A stretch of DNA of 64,000 nucleotides from Halomonas urumqiensis (GCF_003028575.1 NZ_PYUD01000002.1:434001-498000); one strand, 5' to 3'; shown: positions 1-9,069, counted from the first letter of the stretch. Notes: generated by a model from the sequence alone, not told the origin. Numbers and translations: made by a program.

Positions 1-1
1 T

Positions 2-1132
2 TCCGCACGCTCCATCGCCGACCTGCTGCTGCGATTCCCGGCTCCGCCGTCGGTCGTCAAGCCGCCGCTGCCATTGGTGGCGGCGGGGCAGTCACCGGCC
101 CCCGCCCAGTTGGCCGAGCGTCTGCAAGGCAGTGTGCGGGATAGCGGCTTGTTCTACGAAGCTCATCTGGCGCGCTGGTACCGTGGCGAGATGCCCCGCG
201 AACAGTTGCAGCGCGAGCCACAGATGTGGCGCACGCTGACCTTCACGCCGGCTCCCGCGGGGCGTGACGCCTCCTCGCCTCTCCACGTGGTGGGGTGGGG
301 GACGATGGCGGCATCCGGCAACCGCCAGATGGCGCCGGGGGGCTTCCCGGGGCAGGCGGTGGCAACCGCCATGCGGCACGACACGAACGTGGCGGGTCCC
401 GGGCTTGCGCGAGCCATGCTGGTGGCCACGCCCCCGGCGCCGGATGGGCTGCGCATGGGAGTTGGCAACCCCGGCCCTGTCATCCCCGGCCCTGTCACCC
501 ATGGGCATGTTGGCAGCGACCCTGGAAATCATCGCCCCGGCAACTTGCCGCCAGGCGCCGGCAGTCATGCAGCGCCGGGGTCCGGCGCTGCCTCACCCTC
601 CCCACCCTCCCCACTGTCCTCACCGGCGACACCCGTAAGCGGCCAGACTGGCGGCGAGACACGAGAGGGGGCGGCTGCCCAGGAGTCGCGCGCGGCACTG
701 GCCGAAGGCGCCCTGCGTGTGGTGCGCGAGCCCATCCATGAGAGCCTCCAGGGGATTGTGCGTCATCAGTTGGAAATGCTGGTGACACCGGTGCTGCGTT
801 GGGAGGGGGATGTCTGGACGGGCATTTTCATGGCCCTGGTGATGCCTTTTCCCCAGCCCGAGCGAGAGGGGCAGGGCGAGCAGGGTGACCAGAATGATGA
901 GCGGGAGAAGCAGGGCTGGCGTTCCGAGATGACCCTCGACGTCGACGGGTTTGGCCGGGTCGGGGTCAACCTCTGGTTGCGTGGTGAAAGGCTGGACCTG
1001 AATCTCTCGGCGCATGACGTGGTGATCCAGCGTGAGCTGGAAAATGGCTTGCCGCGCCTGGTGAGCCGGCTCAAGGGCAATGGCCTTGCCGATGTGCGGG
1101 CCAGGGTAGTGGCAACCCAGGAGAGCGGGTAG
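2..1132 (+). CDS. FliK-like flagellar hook-length control protein (5' end outside window)
   Basis: The reading frame is open from base 2, so the true start lies upstream and the TTG at 74 is probably internal. A motif SGLFYEAHLARWYRGE near the visible start resembles the segment found in FliK-type proteins. The middle (roughly residues 135-210) is Pro/Gly/Ser-rich and low complexity, as expected for the flexible ruler region. The last ~75 residues (MTLDVDGFGRVGVNLWLRG onwards) fit the Flg_hook C-terminal domain that signals the substrate switch of the flagellar export apparatus. The TAG stop shares one base with the GTG start of the next gene, a FlhB-like protein, so the two are translationally coupled. 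It could be a FliK paralogue rather than the main FliK. The family call rests on motif recognition only. Confidence 0.6.
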   Translation, partial: SARSIADLLLRFPAPPSVVKPPLPLVAAGQSPAPAQLAERLQGSVRDSGLFYEAHLARWYRGEMPREQLQREPQMWRTLTFTPAPAGRDASSPLHVVGWGTMAASGNRQMAPGGFPGQAVATAMRHDTNVAGPGLARAMLVATPPAPDGLRMGVGNPGPVIPGPVTHGHVGSDPGNHRPGNLPPGAGSHAAPGSGAASPSPPSPLSSPATPVSGQTGGETREGAAAQESRAALAEGALRVVREPIHESLQGIVRHQLEMLVTPVLRWEGDVWTGIFMALVMPFPQPEREGQGEQGDQNDEREKQGWRSEMTLDVDGFGRVGVNLWLRGERLDLNLSAHDVVIQRELENGLPRLVSRLKGNGLADVRARVVATQESG

Positions 1133-1413
1133 TGGACGACACCAGGCCGGACAAGCGACGCCGGGTAGTGGCGCTCGCCTATCACGAGGGGGATGACGCG
1201 CCGCATCTCATCGCCAAGGGCTATGGCGAGCTTGCCGAGCGGATCATGGCTGAAGCGCGACGGCAGGGCATACATGTACACGATGCCCCGGAGCTCGTCA
1301 GCCTGTTGATGGGGCTCGACCTGGATGAGCGTGTTCCTCCCCAGCTCTATCAGGTGATCGCCGAGCTGTTGCTGTGGGTGCGCGAGATAGCCGAAGAGCC
1401 CCGCAATGGGTGA
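1132..1413 (+). CDS. Small FlhB C-terminal-domain-like protein (FhlB/EscU type)
   Basis: This 93-residue protein corresponds to the cytoplasmic C-terminal domain of FlhB without any membrane segments. Segments VVALAYHEGDDAPHLIAKG and AEARRQGIHVHDAPELVSLL match the part of FlhB after the autocleavage loop, and the NPTH cleavage motif itself is absent. Stand-alone proteins of this type occur next to FliK-like proteins in many bacteria and are thought to help export-specificity switching, but their role is poorly defined. The GTG start overlaps the stop of the preceding FliK-like gene by one base. The full-length flhB lies at 16.6 kb, so this is an additional copy of the domain. Confidence 0.75.
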   Translation: MDDTRPDKRRRVVALAYHEGDDAPHLIAKGYGELAERIMAEARRQGIHVHDAPELVSLLMGLDLDERVPPQLYQVIAELLLWVREIAEEPRNG

Positions 1414-1749
1414 CTCCCTCCCCCGCACGTTGGCTTTGGATACGTGAGATTGTAGATCGGTCTCGTGACTGGCTGTTATCTGTGCAATTTATTGTAATTT
1501 TATGTTGTGTAATTGAAAAATACCAAAGTAAAATTTGTCTTAATTTCGACACAGTTGGGCTTTTATCGCACCAGAATAATGATTTAACTCATCTTTTTTT
1601 ACTATTTGACCGGTGTCAATTTTCTCCGCGGCACTGGCGATCCCCGGCGGGTATTGCATCCGCGCCTCGATTGTTCACAATCTCTTCATGTATTCGACCG
1701 CAAAACAAAGAGTGGCGCCCAGCGTCGCGATAAAGAAGATCAGGGAACC
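1414..1749 (+). promoter_or_regulatory. AT-rich upstream region of flhDC
   Basis: This 336-bp gap has no convincing gene. From about 1480 to 1620 it is strongly AT-rich (long T and A runs) in an otherwise very GC-rich window. It contains the dyad TTGAC-CGGT-GTCAA at 1606-1619. flhDC promoters in other bacteria have long, heavily regulated leaders, and AT-rich tracts attract H-NS/MvaT-type silencers. Assigning such a role here is inference. The flhD ribosome binding site (AGGGA) lies just before 1750. Confidence 0.6.
1505..1534 (+). promoter_or_regulatory. Candidate sigma-70 promoter for flhDC
   Basis: TTGTGT at 1505-1510 and TAAAAT at 1529-1534 are separated by 18 bp, inside the AT-rich block about 215 bp before flhD. 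Because the area is so AT-rich, similar matches can arise by chance, so this is only a candidate. Confidence 0.3.
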
Positions 1750-2085
1750 ATGGACAACTCAAACCTTCTGGACGAGATCGAAGAACTCAATCTCGCCTAC
1801 CTGCTACTGGCTCAGCGGATGCTGGGTGATGATCGTGCCACGGCGATGTTTCGTCTCAAGATCGATGACGAAATGGCTGAGCTGCTGCTGTCGCTTGGCG
1901 CTCGGCAGCTGGCGCAGCTTGCACGGACCAACCAGTTGCTGTGCCACTTCGGCCATGCAGGCGCCGACCAGCTTCGCCAGGTGACCCACAATCAGCGAGA
2001 ACAGGGCCTGTCGCGCTTCCATGCTTCCTTGCTGATGGCCTCCCGGCCTGGCCAGAATGGCGCATTCGTGCCCCAGGGGAGTTGA
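1750..2085 (+). CDS. flhD: Flagellar master transcriptional activator subunit FlhD
   Basis: FlhD forms the FlhD4C2 activator that switches on class II flagellar operons. The 111-residue protein starts MDNSNLLDEIEELNLAYLLL, which matches the FlhD N-terminus closely (E. coli FlhD is about 116-119 residues). An upstream in-frame start at 1606 was rejected because it would add 48 residues with no family similarity, whereas ATG at 1750 has AGGGA eight bases upstream. flhC begins four bases after the stop, so the pair is one operon. Transcription probably starts within the AT-rich gap upstream. Confidence 0.95.
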   Translation: MDNSNLLDEIEELNLAYLLLAQRMLGDDRATAMFRLKIDDEMAELLLSLGARQLAQLARTNQLLCHFGHAGADQLRQVTHNQREQGLSRFHASLLMASRPGQNGAFVPQGS

Positions 2086-2088
2086 GCG

Positions 2089-2655
2089 ATGTCACACAAA
2101 AGCCTCGTCAACGAGATGCACCAGGTGCAATTGGCCATTGAGCTGATCGAACTGGGTGCTCGCCTTCAGGTGCTCGAGACCGAGACCGAGATCAGCCGTG
2201 CCAAGCTCATCAAGCTGTACAAGGAAGTGCGTGGCATGTCGCCGCCCAAGGGCATGTTGCCGTTCTCGGCCGACTGGTTCATCACCTGGCTGCCCAACGT
2301 CCACTCGTCGCTGTTCTACAACATCTATCTGCGCATGCGCGAGGATCAGGGCTGTGAGCGGATGGAGGCGTTCGTGCGGGCCTTCCGTCTCTACCAGGAG
2401 CAGGTGCAGCTCGACAGTGCCGAGACGGTGCTGGGGCTGACCCGGGCCTGGACACTGATCCGCTTCTTCGAGAGCGACCTGCTGCAGCTTTCCCGCTGCA
2501 CGCGCTGTGCGGGTCATTTCGTGGCCCATGCCCATAGCCCCATGCATGATTATGTCTGCGGGATATGTCAGCCACCGTCCCGCGCCGGCAAGACACGCAA
2601 GAGCAAGCCCCGCATCGCCTCTGCCGCCACCACACCGCTGCGCCATCAGGCCTGA
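2089..2655 (+). CDS. flhC: Flagellar master transcriptional activator subunit FlhC
   Basis: FlhC is the DNA-binding partner of FlhD. The 188-residue protein has the family length and the conserved blocks SRAKLIKLYKEVRG, PPKGMLPFSADWF and LTRAWTLIRFFESDLL. The four-cysteine zinc site is present as C-T-R-C followed by C-G-I-C about 18 residues later, near residues 141-163. It follows flhD by only a few bases. The last ~25 residues are basic and Ala/Pro-rich beyond the zinc site. A perfect 18-bp palindrome overlaps its stop codon. Confidence 0.95.
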   Translation: MSHKSLVNEMHQVQLAIELIELGARLQVLETETEISRAKLIKLYKEVRGMSPPKGMLPFSADWFITWLPNVHSSLFYNIYLRMREDQGCERMEAFVRAFRLYQEQVQLDSAETVLGLTRAWTLIRFFESDLLQLSRCTRCAGHFVAHAHSPMHDYVCGICQPPSRAGKTRKSKPRIASAATTPLRHQA

Positions 2656-2659
2656 TGGC
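2642..2659. repeat. Perfect 18-bp palindrome over the flhC stop codon
   Basis: GCCATCAGGCCTGATGGC reads identically on both strands and includes the flhC TGA. It is followed at about 2660-2684 by a second, imperfect GC-rich dyad (GGGCAAGCCC / GGGCTGCCC). No T-run follows, so it is not a standard intrinsic terminator. A protein-binding dyad or an mRNA 3'-end stabiliser is possible. Confidence 0.5.
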
Positions 2660-2795
2660 CCGGGCAAGCCCGCCGGGCTGCCCACTTCTGTCAGCGCCTG
2701 GCCACGGCGTTTCTTTCCGTGATGCCTCCCACTTCGTCCCGCCAAGGGGCGTGGTCATGTGACGAAAGCCCCCGCCGGTTTTTACGCCGGATGAC

Positions 2796-2822
2796 TCAAG
2801 TCCGCCGCACCGCTGCCGATAC
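2796..2822 (+). promoter_or_regulatory. Sigma-28 (FliA) promoter upstream of motA
   Basis: TCAA at 2796-2799, a 15-bp spacer, then GCCGATAC at 2815-2822 match the FliA consensus (TAAA or TCAA, N15, GCCGATAA). It lies 88 bp before the motA start in the 255-bp gap after flhC. It would make the motAB-cheAW operon a late flagellar class. Confidence 0.75.
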
Positions 2823-2910
2823 CACCATTGAGATTTCGACAACGCGAGTCGCTTGCCCGACGCATCGGTAAGCGCCGACGAAAGTCACTGGTGAGCAAAG
2901 GATTCCGGCT

Positions 2911-3783
2911 GTGCTGATACCCCTTGGATATATCGTCGTTCTGCTCTGTGTGTTCGGTGGCTTCGTGCTGGCCGGCGGCAGCCTGGGGCCCCTGTTCCAG
3001 CCCACCGAGTTCCTGATGATCGGCGGTGCCGGTGTGGGGGCTTTCATCGCCGCCAACAATGGCAAGGCCATCAAGGCGACCTTCCGCATCTTTCCCAAGC
3101 TGCGTCGTTCCAACAAGTACGACAAGGCGTTGTACATGGAACTGATGGCGTTGCAGTACAAGCTGCTCTCGAAGATTCGCCGCGAAGGCATGCTGGGTAT
3201 CGAGCGCGACATCGACACCCCCCAGGAGAGCCCATTGTTCAATGAGCATCCCAAGGTGCTCTCCGACCCGATGATCATGAATTTTCTCACCGATTACCTG
3301 CGTCTCATGGTCAGCGGCAGCATGGAGCCCATGGAGCTCGACGAGCTGATGCTGCACGAGATTGAGGCGTTCGAGCAGGAAGCGCACATTCCCACTGATG
3401 CCATCGCCAAGGTAGGCGATGCCATGCCGGCTTTCGGCATCGTCGCGGCGGTCATGGGGGTGGTGAAGGCGTTGAGCACCGCCGATGCCAGTCCCGATGA
3501 GATGGGGGTGATGATCGCCCATGCCCTGGTCGGCACCTTCCTTGGCATCCTGATGGGCTATGGCTTCATCAATCCGCTGGCCAGCCGGCTTGAGCGGCAG
3601 GCAAAGGAAGCCGAGAAGATGCTGCAGTGCATACGCGTGACCTTGCTGGCAAGCCTGCATGGCTACGCGCCGCAACTGGCGGTGGAGTTCGGGCGCAAGG
3701 CACTGCACTCCGCCGAACGTCCCGGATTCAGCGAACTCGAGGAGTACGTGCGTAACGCCAAGTCGGGTGCGGGCAGCACATGA
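2911..3783 (+). CDS. motA: Flagellar motor stator protein MotA (proton type)
   Basis: MotA is the inner-membrane stator subunit that couples ion flow to rotor torque. The protein has 290 residues (E. coli 295), four hydrophobic segments, and enteric-type blocks such as FIAANNGKAIKATFRIFPKL, a cytoplasmic loop with the RDIDTPQESPLF segment, and PAFGIVAAVMGVVKAL. It starts with GTG. The start was chosen because MLIPLGYIVVLLCVFGG aligns with the E. coli N-terminus as remembered. The stop overlaps motB by four bases (ATGA). A sigma-28 promoter precedes it. It is clearly different in type from the second stator pair at 25.1 kb. Confidence 0.95.
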   Translation: MLIPLGYIVVLLCVFGGFVLAGGSLGPLFQPTEFLMIGGAGVGAFIAANNGKAIKATFRIFPKLRRSNKYDKALYMELMALQYKLLSKIRREGMLGIERDIDTPQESPLFNEHPKVLSDPMIMNFLTDYLRLMVSGSMEPMELDELMLHEIEAFEQEAHIPTDAIAKVGDAMPAFGIVAAVMGVVKALSTADASPDEMGVMIAHALVGTFLGILMGYGFINPLASRLERQAKEAEKMLQCIRVTLLASLHGYAPQLAVEFGRKALHSAERPGFSELEEYVRNAKSGAGST

Positions 3784-4742
3784 GTGCGGCAGGCGAAAGA
3801 CGTCCGATCATCATTCGGCGCAAGAAGGTCGTTCATCGCCACCATGGCGGCAGCTGGAAGATCGCCCTGGCCGACTTCATGACCGCGCTGATGGCGTTGT
3901 TTCTGGTGATGTGGATTCTCTCGGCGGCAAGTCCTGAGCAGCGTGAGGGCGTGGCGGAGTATTTTCGCACGCCACTGGTCACCGCCATTACCGGCGGTGA
4001 TCGCTCGTCGTCGAGCGCCAGCGTGATCCCCGGTGGTGGCCCCGACCCGGTTCACGCCGAGGGCGAGCGCGCGCGTATCGACATGCGTACTCAGACCCGG
4101 CCGAGTGACGTGCAACGCCTGGTCTTCTCGAACCTGCAGCGGCGCATCGAGACGGCGATTCAAGCGGATCCGGAGCTGCGCCACCTGCGTTCGCAGATGC
4201 GCTTCGACATGACCCGGGAGGGGCTGCGCATCCAGCTTCTCGATACCGAGCAGCGGCCAATGTTCGACCTCGGCAGCGACAGGGTGGCGTCTTACATGCG
4301 TGGCCTGCTGCGCACCATCTCGCCGTTGCTCAACGAGCTGCCCAATGACCTCAGCATCGCCGGCCACACCGACAGCATGCCCTACGCCGGGGGCTATCGC
4401 GGTTACAGCAACTGGGAACTCTCCAATGATCGGGCCAACGCCTCGCGGCGCGAGCTGGTGGCCGGTGGGCTGGATTCCAGCAAGCTGCTCCGGGTATCCG
4501 GCTTCGCCGACCGCGTGCCGCTGCCCGAGGCCGACTCGCTGGATCCCGCCAACCGGCGAATCGAGCTTCTGGTGTTGTTTCCCCGGGTCAGTGAGCAGAT
4601 CCGCGACCCGGCGCTGATCGCCGAGGGTGGGGCGTCGCTTGGGCCACGGCCAAGCGACGTCGACCTGGCGTCAGTGGTGGCCTTCCAGGAGAACCTGCGG
4701 CAGGCCTTGGGCAGTGAATCGGGGGCCGCGGCCCGTCAATAA
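3780..4742 (+). CDS. motB: Flagellar motor stator protein MotB
   Basis: MotB anchors the stator to peptidoglycan and carries the ion-binding aspartate. A short basic N-terminus (IIIRRKKVVHRHHGGSWK) is followed by one membrane segment, IALADFMTALMALFLVMWIL, whose Asp (about residue 34) is the proton-binding position. The C-terminal half is an OmpA-like peptidoglycan-binding domain with GHTDSMPYAGG and NWELSNDRANASRREL. Length is 320 residues (E. coli 308). It overlaps motA by four bases, and cheA follows after about 20 bases, as in the enteric motAB-cheAW operon. Confidence 0.95.
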   Translation: MSAAGERRPIIIRRKKVVHRHHGGSWKIALADFMTALMALFLVMWILSAASPEQREGVAEYFRTPLVTAITGGDRSSSSASVIPGGGPDPVHAEGERARIDMRTQTRPSDVQRLVFSNLQRRIETAIQADPELRHLRSQMRFDMTREGLRIQLLDTEQRPMFDLGSDRVASYMRGLLRTISPLLNELPNDLSIAGHTDSMPYAGGYRGYSNWELSNDRANASRRELVAGGLDSSKLLRVSGFADRVPLPEADSLDPANRRIELLVLFPRVSEQIRDPALIAEGGASLGPRPSDVDLASVVAFQENLRQALGSESGAAARQ

Positions 4743-4761
4743 ACCACGAGCGGGAAAACGG

Positions 4762-6816
4762 ATGGATATCACGGATTTCTACGACACCTTCTTCGAGGAA
4801 GCCGAGGAGTTGCTGGCCGACATGGAGCGGCATCTTCTCGAGCTCGATGTCGAGGCGCCGGACACAGAACAGCTCAACGCCATCTTTCGTGCGGCTCACT
4901 CCATCAAGGGGGGTGCCGGTACCTTCGGCTTCGACGTGCTGCAGAAGACCACGCACATCTTCGAGAACCTGCTCGACCACACGCGACGCGGCGAACTGCG
5001 CCTGCGACGTGACATCGTCGACCTCTTTCTGGAAACCAAGGACATGCTGCACGACCAGCTCAACGCCTATCGCAACGACGAGGCGCCCGACCGAGAGGCC
5101 TTCGAGCGAATCTGCAAGACGCTGCAGCAGTTGGCCCTGGAGGAGTTGGGGGAATCGGGGACAGACCCCGATTCCGCACAGGATGCGGGATCACCAGTTG
5201 AGGAATTGGAGGAATCGGGGTCTGTCCCCGATTCCGGCCTGCTGCTCGTGGCGCTGCTCGGTGTCGACAAGGAGAACCGTACCCTGCTGGTGGAAGAGCT
5301 CGCCCAGCTCGGCGAGGTACGTGGCGAGTCCGGCGATGACACGCGCTTCGAGGTGACGCTCGAGACCACCGCCAGTGCCGATGATATCGAGGCGGTGATG
5401 TGCTTCATCATCGAGCCCGGGCAGATCGAAGTCACCCAGGTGGCGGTGGAATTGGGGACAGACCCCAATTCTGACCCCAATTCCCCGCCCACCAATTCCG
5501 CCAATTCATCGCAGGCGGAATTGGGGTCTGTCCCCAATTCACCCCGCCAGAAGAGCAAGCCGGCGGGCGAATCCACGTCGATCCGTGTCTCGGTGGACAA
5601 GGTCGACCAGATCATCAACCTGGTGGGCGAGCTGATCATCACCCAGTCGATGCTTGATCAGACCGCGAGCGAACTGGAAGGCGTGACCAATGGGTCGCTG
5701 CTCAACGGCATGAGCCTGTTGCAACGCAATGCCCGTGACCTCCAGGAAGCGGTGATGTCGATTCGCATGGTGCCGATGGACTATGTGTTCAGTCGCTATC
5801 CGCGGCTGGTGCGCGACCTGGCCAGCAAGCTCGGCAAGGATGTCGAGCTTGTCACCGAGGGCGAGTCCACCGAACTCGACAAGAGCCTCACCGAGCGCAT
5901 CATCGACCCGCTCACCCACCTGGTGCGCAACAGCCTGGACCATGGCATCGAAACGCCCGAGGCGCGCGCGGCGGCGGGCAAGCCAGGCACCGGCCGGTTG
6001 ACCCTTTCCGCGCAGCACCAGGGCGGCAGCATCCTCATCGAAGTGATCGACGATGGCGCCGGTCTCGACCGCGAGCGCCTGCTCGCCAAGGCCCGTGAAA
6101 GTGGCCTGGCGGTTTCCGACACCATGAGCGACGACGAGGTGTGGCAACTGATCTTCGCGCCTGGCTTCTCCACCGCCAAGGAGGTCAGTGACGTCTCCGG
6201 CCGCGGGGTAGGCATGGACGTGGTCAAGCGCAACATCCAGGGCATGGGTGGACATGTCGAGATCCTGTCCCGACCGGGGCAGGGCACCACCACCCGTATC
6301 GTGCTGCCGCTGACCCTGGCGATTCTCGACGGCATGTCGATCAAGGTCGGTCGCGAGATGTTCATCCTGCCGCTCTCCACGGTGCTGGAGTCGCTGCAAC
6401 CAAGGCGCGAAGACCTGTATGCCATGGCGGGTGACGACGTGGTACTCAAGGTTCGCGACGAGTACCTGCCGGTGGTGGCCGTGCACGAGGCGCTGGACGT
6501 GGCGGATGCGCGTACCGAGCCCACCGAGTCGATCGCGGTGATCGTCCAGGGTGAGGGTCGCCGCTATGCGCTGCTGGTGGATGATCTGATCGGACAGCAG
6601 CAGGTGGTGGTGAAGAACCTGGAAACCAATTACCGCAAGGTGCCTGGTGTGTCCGCGGCGACCATCCTGGGTGACGGCAGCGTGGCACTTATCCTCGACA
6701 TCGCCGGCCTCCACCGTCTCGTTCGTACCAAGAAAGAAGCGCGCGGCGGCAAGCGCGCCGAGCCCAAGCCCATCAGTGATGTCCCGCACGACCGCAAGGA
6801 GATTGAAACCCCATGA
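4762..6816 (+). CDS. cheA: Chemotaxis histidine kinase CheA with palindromic inserts flanking P2
   Basis: CheA phosphorylates CheY and CheB in response to receptor state. The ATG at 4762 was chosen because [18 protein letters not shown] is the start of the P1 domain; an upstream frame would overlap motB. P1 carries the phospho-accepting His46 in [10 protein letters not shown]. Residues about 160-228 look like a P2 domain. P3 dimerisation starts near 270, and the P4 ATPase shows [18 protein letters not shown] and [10 protein letters not shown]5, the CheW-like domain, ends the 684-residue chain. Both linkers around P2 are encoded by inverted palindromic repeats (translated [16 protein letters not shown] and [16 protein letters not shown]), all in frame. 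Its stop overlaps cheW by four bases. Confidence 0.95.
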   Translation: MDITDFYDTFFEEAEELLADMERHLLELDVEAPDTEQLNAIFRAAHSIKGGAGTFGFDVLQKTTHIFENLLDHTRRGELRLRRDIVDLFLETKDMLHDQLNAYRNDEAPDREAFERICKTLQQLALEELGESGTDPDSAQDAGSPVEELEESGSVPDSGLLLVALLGVDKENRTLLVEELAQLGEVRGESGDDTRFEVTLETTASADDIEAVMCFIIEPGQIEVTQVAVELGTDPNSDPNSPPTNSANSSQAELGSVPNSPRQKSKPAGESTSIRVSVDKVDQIINLVGELIITQSMLDQTASELEGVTNGSLLNGMSLLQRNARDLQEAVMSIRMVPMDYVFSRYPRLVRDLASKLGKDVELVTEGESTELDKSLTERIIDPLTHLVRNSLDHGIETPEARAAAGKPGTGRLTLSAQHQGGSILIEVIDDGAGLDRERLLAKARESGLAVSDTMSDDEVWQLIFAPGFSTAKEVSDVSGRGVGMDVVKRNIQGMGGHVEILSRPGQGTTTRIVLPLTLAILDGMSIKVGREMFILPLSTVLESLQPRREDLYAMAGDDVVLKVRDEYLPVVAVHEALDVADARTEPTESIAVIVQGEGRRYALLVDDLIGQQQVVVKNLETNYRKVPGVSAATILGDGSVALILDIAGLHRLVRTKKEARGGKRAEPKPISDVPHDRKEIETP
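5151..5235. repeat. Inverted pair of 25-bp palindromic units inside cheA (linker 1)
   Basis: The unit at 5151-5175 has 10-bp perfect arms GGAATCGGGG / CCCCGATTCC around the loop ACAGA. The unit at 5211-5235 is its exact reverse complement (loop TCTGT). The two are 35 bp apart, so they form both local hairpins and one long 25-bp inverted repeat. They encode ESGTDPDS and ESGSVPDS between P1 and P2. The layout resembles REP/BIME-type elements moved by REP-associated tyrosine transposases. That link is inference. Confidence 0.85.
5449..5540. repeat. Inverted pair of 23-bp palindromic units inside cheA (linker 2)
   Basis: The unit at 5449-5471 has arms GAATTGGGG / CCCCAATTC around ACAGA. The unit at 5518-5540 is its exact reverse complement. 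An extra half unit (TGACCCCAATTCC) lies at 5472-5484. They encode [12 protein letters not shown] and ELGSVPNS between P2 and P3. Compared with the first pair, the arms differ at one symmetrical position (GAATC/GATTC versus GAATT/AATTC), so the two pairs are related but distinct variants. Confidence 0.85.
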
Positions 6817-7310
6817 GCCAACTCAATGCCCAGGCCGCGCTGTCTGCCGCCGAAGAGCAAAACCGTGAATTCCTGGTGTTCTCGCTGGGTGACGAGGAGT
6901 ACGCCATCGACATCCTCAAGGTGCAGGAGATCCGTGGCTACGAGAACGTCACGCGGATTGCCAACGCGCCTGATTTCATCAAGGGCGTGACCAACCTGCG
7001 CGGGGTGATCGTGCCGATCGTCGATCTGCGCATCAAGTTCCGCCTCTCAAGCGTCGAATATGGCGGCCAGACGGTAGTGATCGTGGTCAATGTCGCCGAC
7101 CGGGTGGTGGGCATCGTGGTGGATGGCGTCTCCGACGTGATGACGTTGACGCCCGAACAGATCAAGCCGGCGCCGGAATTCGGCGTGACCCTCTCCTCCG
7201 ACTACCTGAGCGGCCTTGGCAGCCTCGACGACCGCATGCTGGTGCTGGTGGACATCGATCGCCTGCTGACCAGCGAAGAAATGGCGCTGGTGGAGCACGC
7301 CGCTGACTGA
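6813..7310 (+). CDS. cheW: Chemotaxis coupling protein CheW
   Basis: CheW links chemoreceptors to the CheA P5 domain in the signalling array. The 165-residue protein has the typical [20 protein letters not shown] opening, the [20 protein letters not shown] block, and the [11 protein letters not shown] segment. Length matches the family (E. coli 167). It overlaps cheA by ATGA, so stoichiometric co-translation is likely, and a receptor gene follows. Confidence 0.95.
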   Translation: MSQLNAQAALSAAEEQNREFLVFSLGDEEYAIDILKVQEIRGYENVTRIANAPDFIKGVTNLRGVIVPIVDLRIKFRLSSVEYGGQTVVIVVNVADRVVGIVVDGVSDVMTLTPEQIKPAPEFGVTLSSDYLSGLGSLDDRMLVLVDIDRLLTSEEMALVEHAAD

Positions 7311-7373
7311 GCCGCCAGTGCACCGGCAAGCACGATAACAACGCAAGCGATGACAAAGACGATCGAGGGACGC

Positions 7374-9002
7374 ATGACGGGACTTTCAACGAGCGCGAGG
7401 CTGTGGGGGCTGGTTGGCATCATCTGGCTTGCCATGCTGAGTCTGGCGGGCTGGGGGGCCTGGGATAATCGCCAGACCATGCTGGCGGAGCGCAAGGCTG
7501 CCCTGGGTGACTATGTCGACATGGCGATGAACGCCATCGCCGGCCAGGCGGCACGCGTGGACGCGGGGGAGATCGACGAGGCCGAGGCGCGGCGGGTGGC
7601 CGCCGCCATGGTCCGCGACATGAGCTACGACGAGGGGCGTGGCTACTTCTTTGTCTTCAATGAGGACTATGAACTGCTGGCGCATCCGAGGCTGCCGGAG
7701 GGCACCTTTGTGGGTGACTTCCAGAACGAGGAAGAGCGCTACCTGTTCCGCGAGTTCGTCGAATCGGCCAAGCAGGGCGATGGTGTCGTCGACTATCTAT
7801 GGGCCCATGCCGAGCAGGACAGCCTGGGCGAGAAGTCGTCGTTGAACGTCTACTACGCACCCTGGGAGTGGATGATCGGCACCGGCGTCTACATCGATGA
7901 CATTGACGAGGCCTTCCAGATATCGCTGCTTGGCAGCCTGGTCGCGCTGCTGGCGATTGGCCTGCCCATCACCGTGCTGATGGGCCTGGTGATTCGCGGA
8001 ATCAACCGCCGCCTTGGCGGTGACCCCCGTTATGCCGGCGAGGTGGTGAGCCACATCGCCGACGGCGACCTGACCCGAGAAGTGCATCTAGGCCGTGGCG
8101 ATACCGCAAGCCTGCTCTACGACATCGAGCGCATGCGCGGCACGTTTGCCGACACCATCGGTGAGATTCACCGCAGTGCCGACGAATTCGGCTTCGCGGT
8201 GGAAGAACTGGGTGCCGGCAACGACGAACTGGCTACCCGCACCGAGCAGCAGGCGGCCTCGCTTGCCGAGACGGCCACGAGCATGGAGCAGCTGACCGCC
8301 ACGGTGAAACAGAACGCCGAGCATGGCGAGCAGGCCAGCCAGCTTGCCGCGAGCTCCGCTGCCAGCGCCGAGCAGGGACGTCAGGCGATGGGCGGTGTCG
8401 AGCGCAGCATGGCGGCGATCAACGAGAGCGCCAGCCAGATGACCAGCATCGTCGACACCATCGACGCCATCGCCTTCCAGACCAACATCCTGGCGCTCAA
8501 CGCCTCGGTGGAGGCGGCGCGCGCCGGGGAGCACGGTCGCGGGTTCGCGGTGGTCGCCGAGGAAGTTCGCAACCTGGCCAGCCGCAGCGCCGAGGCGGCA
8601 CGCGAGATCAAGGGGCTGATCGAAACGTCCGATCGCCAGGTGGTCGAGGGCGGCGAGCAGGTCAAGACGACCGGCCAGTTGATCGCCGGTATCGCCCGCG
8701 AGATCACCGAACTCAGCAGCCTGGTCGATGAGATATCCGCCGCCTCGCGCGAGCAGAGCCATGGTATCGAGCAGGTCAACGAGGCCGTCTCGCAGATGGA
8801 TCGCATGACCCAGCAGAATGCCGGTCTGGTCGAGGAGCACAGCGTAGCGTCGCAGCGTCTCGCCCAACAGAGCCAGCGCCTGCGCGAACACGTGGCACGC
8901 TTCCGGGTGGCGGGGCAGGCCACCTGGCAGCCAAGCGTCGAACCGCTGGCACTCGAGACTCACGGCGAACGTGACCAGCCAACGCGATTCAGCCAGGCCT
9001 GA
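7374..9002 (+). CDS. Methyl-accepting chemotaxis protein with single periplasmic Cache domain
   Basis: This is an inner-membrane chemoreceptor. The ATG at 7374 has GAGGGA seven bases upstream and is preferred to ATG 7350. One membrane segment lies near residues 8-30. The periplasmic region (about 35-185) contains [23 protein letters not shown] and [15 protein letters not shown], characteristic of sCache_2 domains that often bind small organic acids. Then come a second membrane segment, HAMP, and the cytoplasmic hairpin with the tip [19 protein letters not shown] (about residue 363). It ends PTRFSQA and so lacks the aromatic-acidic tether of the other two receptors. The ligand is unknown. Confidence 0.9.
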   Translation: MTGLSTSARLWGLVGIIWLAMLSLAGWGAWDNRQTMLAERKAALGDYVDMAMNAIAGQAARVDAGEIDEAEARRVAAAMVRDMSYDEGRGYFFVFNEDYELLAHPRLPEGTFVGDFQNEEERYLFREFVESAKQGDGVVDYLWAHAEQDSLGEKSSLNVYYAPWEWMIGTGVYIDDIDEAFQISLLGSLVALLAIGLPITVLMGLVIRGINRRLGGDPRYAGEVVSHIADGDLTREVHLGRGDTASLLYDIERMRGTFADTIGEIHRSADEFGFAVEELGAGNDELATRTEQQAASLAETATSMEQLTATVKQNAEHGEQASQLAASSAASAEQGRQAMGGVERSMAAINESASQMTSIVDTIDAIAFQTNILALNASVEAARAGEHGRGFAVVAEEVRNLASRSAEAAREIKGLIETSDRQVVEGGEQVKTTGQLIAGIAREITELSSLVDEISAASREQSHGIEQVNEAVSQMDRMTQQNAGLVEEHSVASQRLAQQSQRLREHVARFRVAGQATWQPSVEPLALETHGERDQPTRFSQA

Positions 9003-9069
9003 GCGGCGCCGAACGTCGCCCGATCAAACACGTCGCCACCATCAATGACATCGCACCAGGGAACACACC

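Noticed and set aside
5151..5540. CheA palindromes as a CRISPR array or transcription terminators
   Set aside because: The units are paired in opposite orientation with unequal spacing and no cas genes, and they are translated inside a single certain gene.
9003..9069. Sigma-28 promoter before the PAS receptor (GCCCGATC)
   Set aside because: No acceptable -35 element at the right distance (CTGA only) and the -10 has mismatches.
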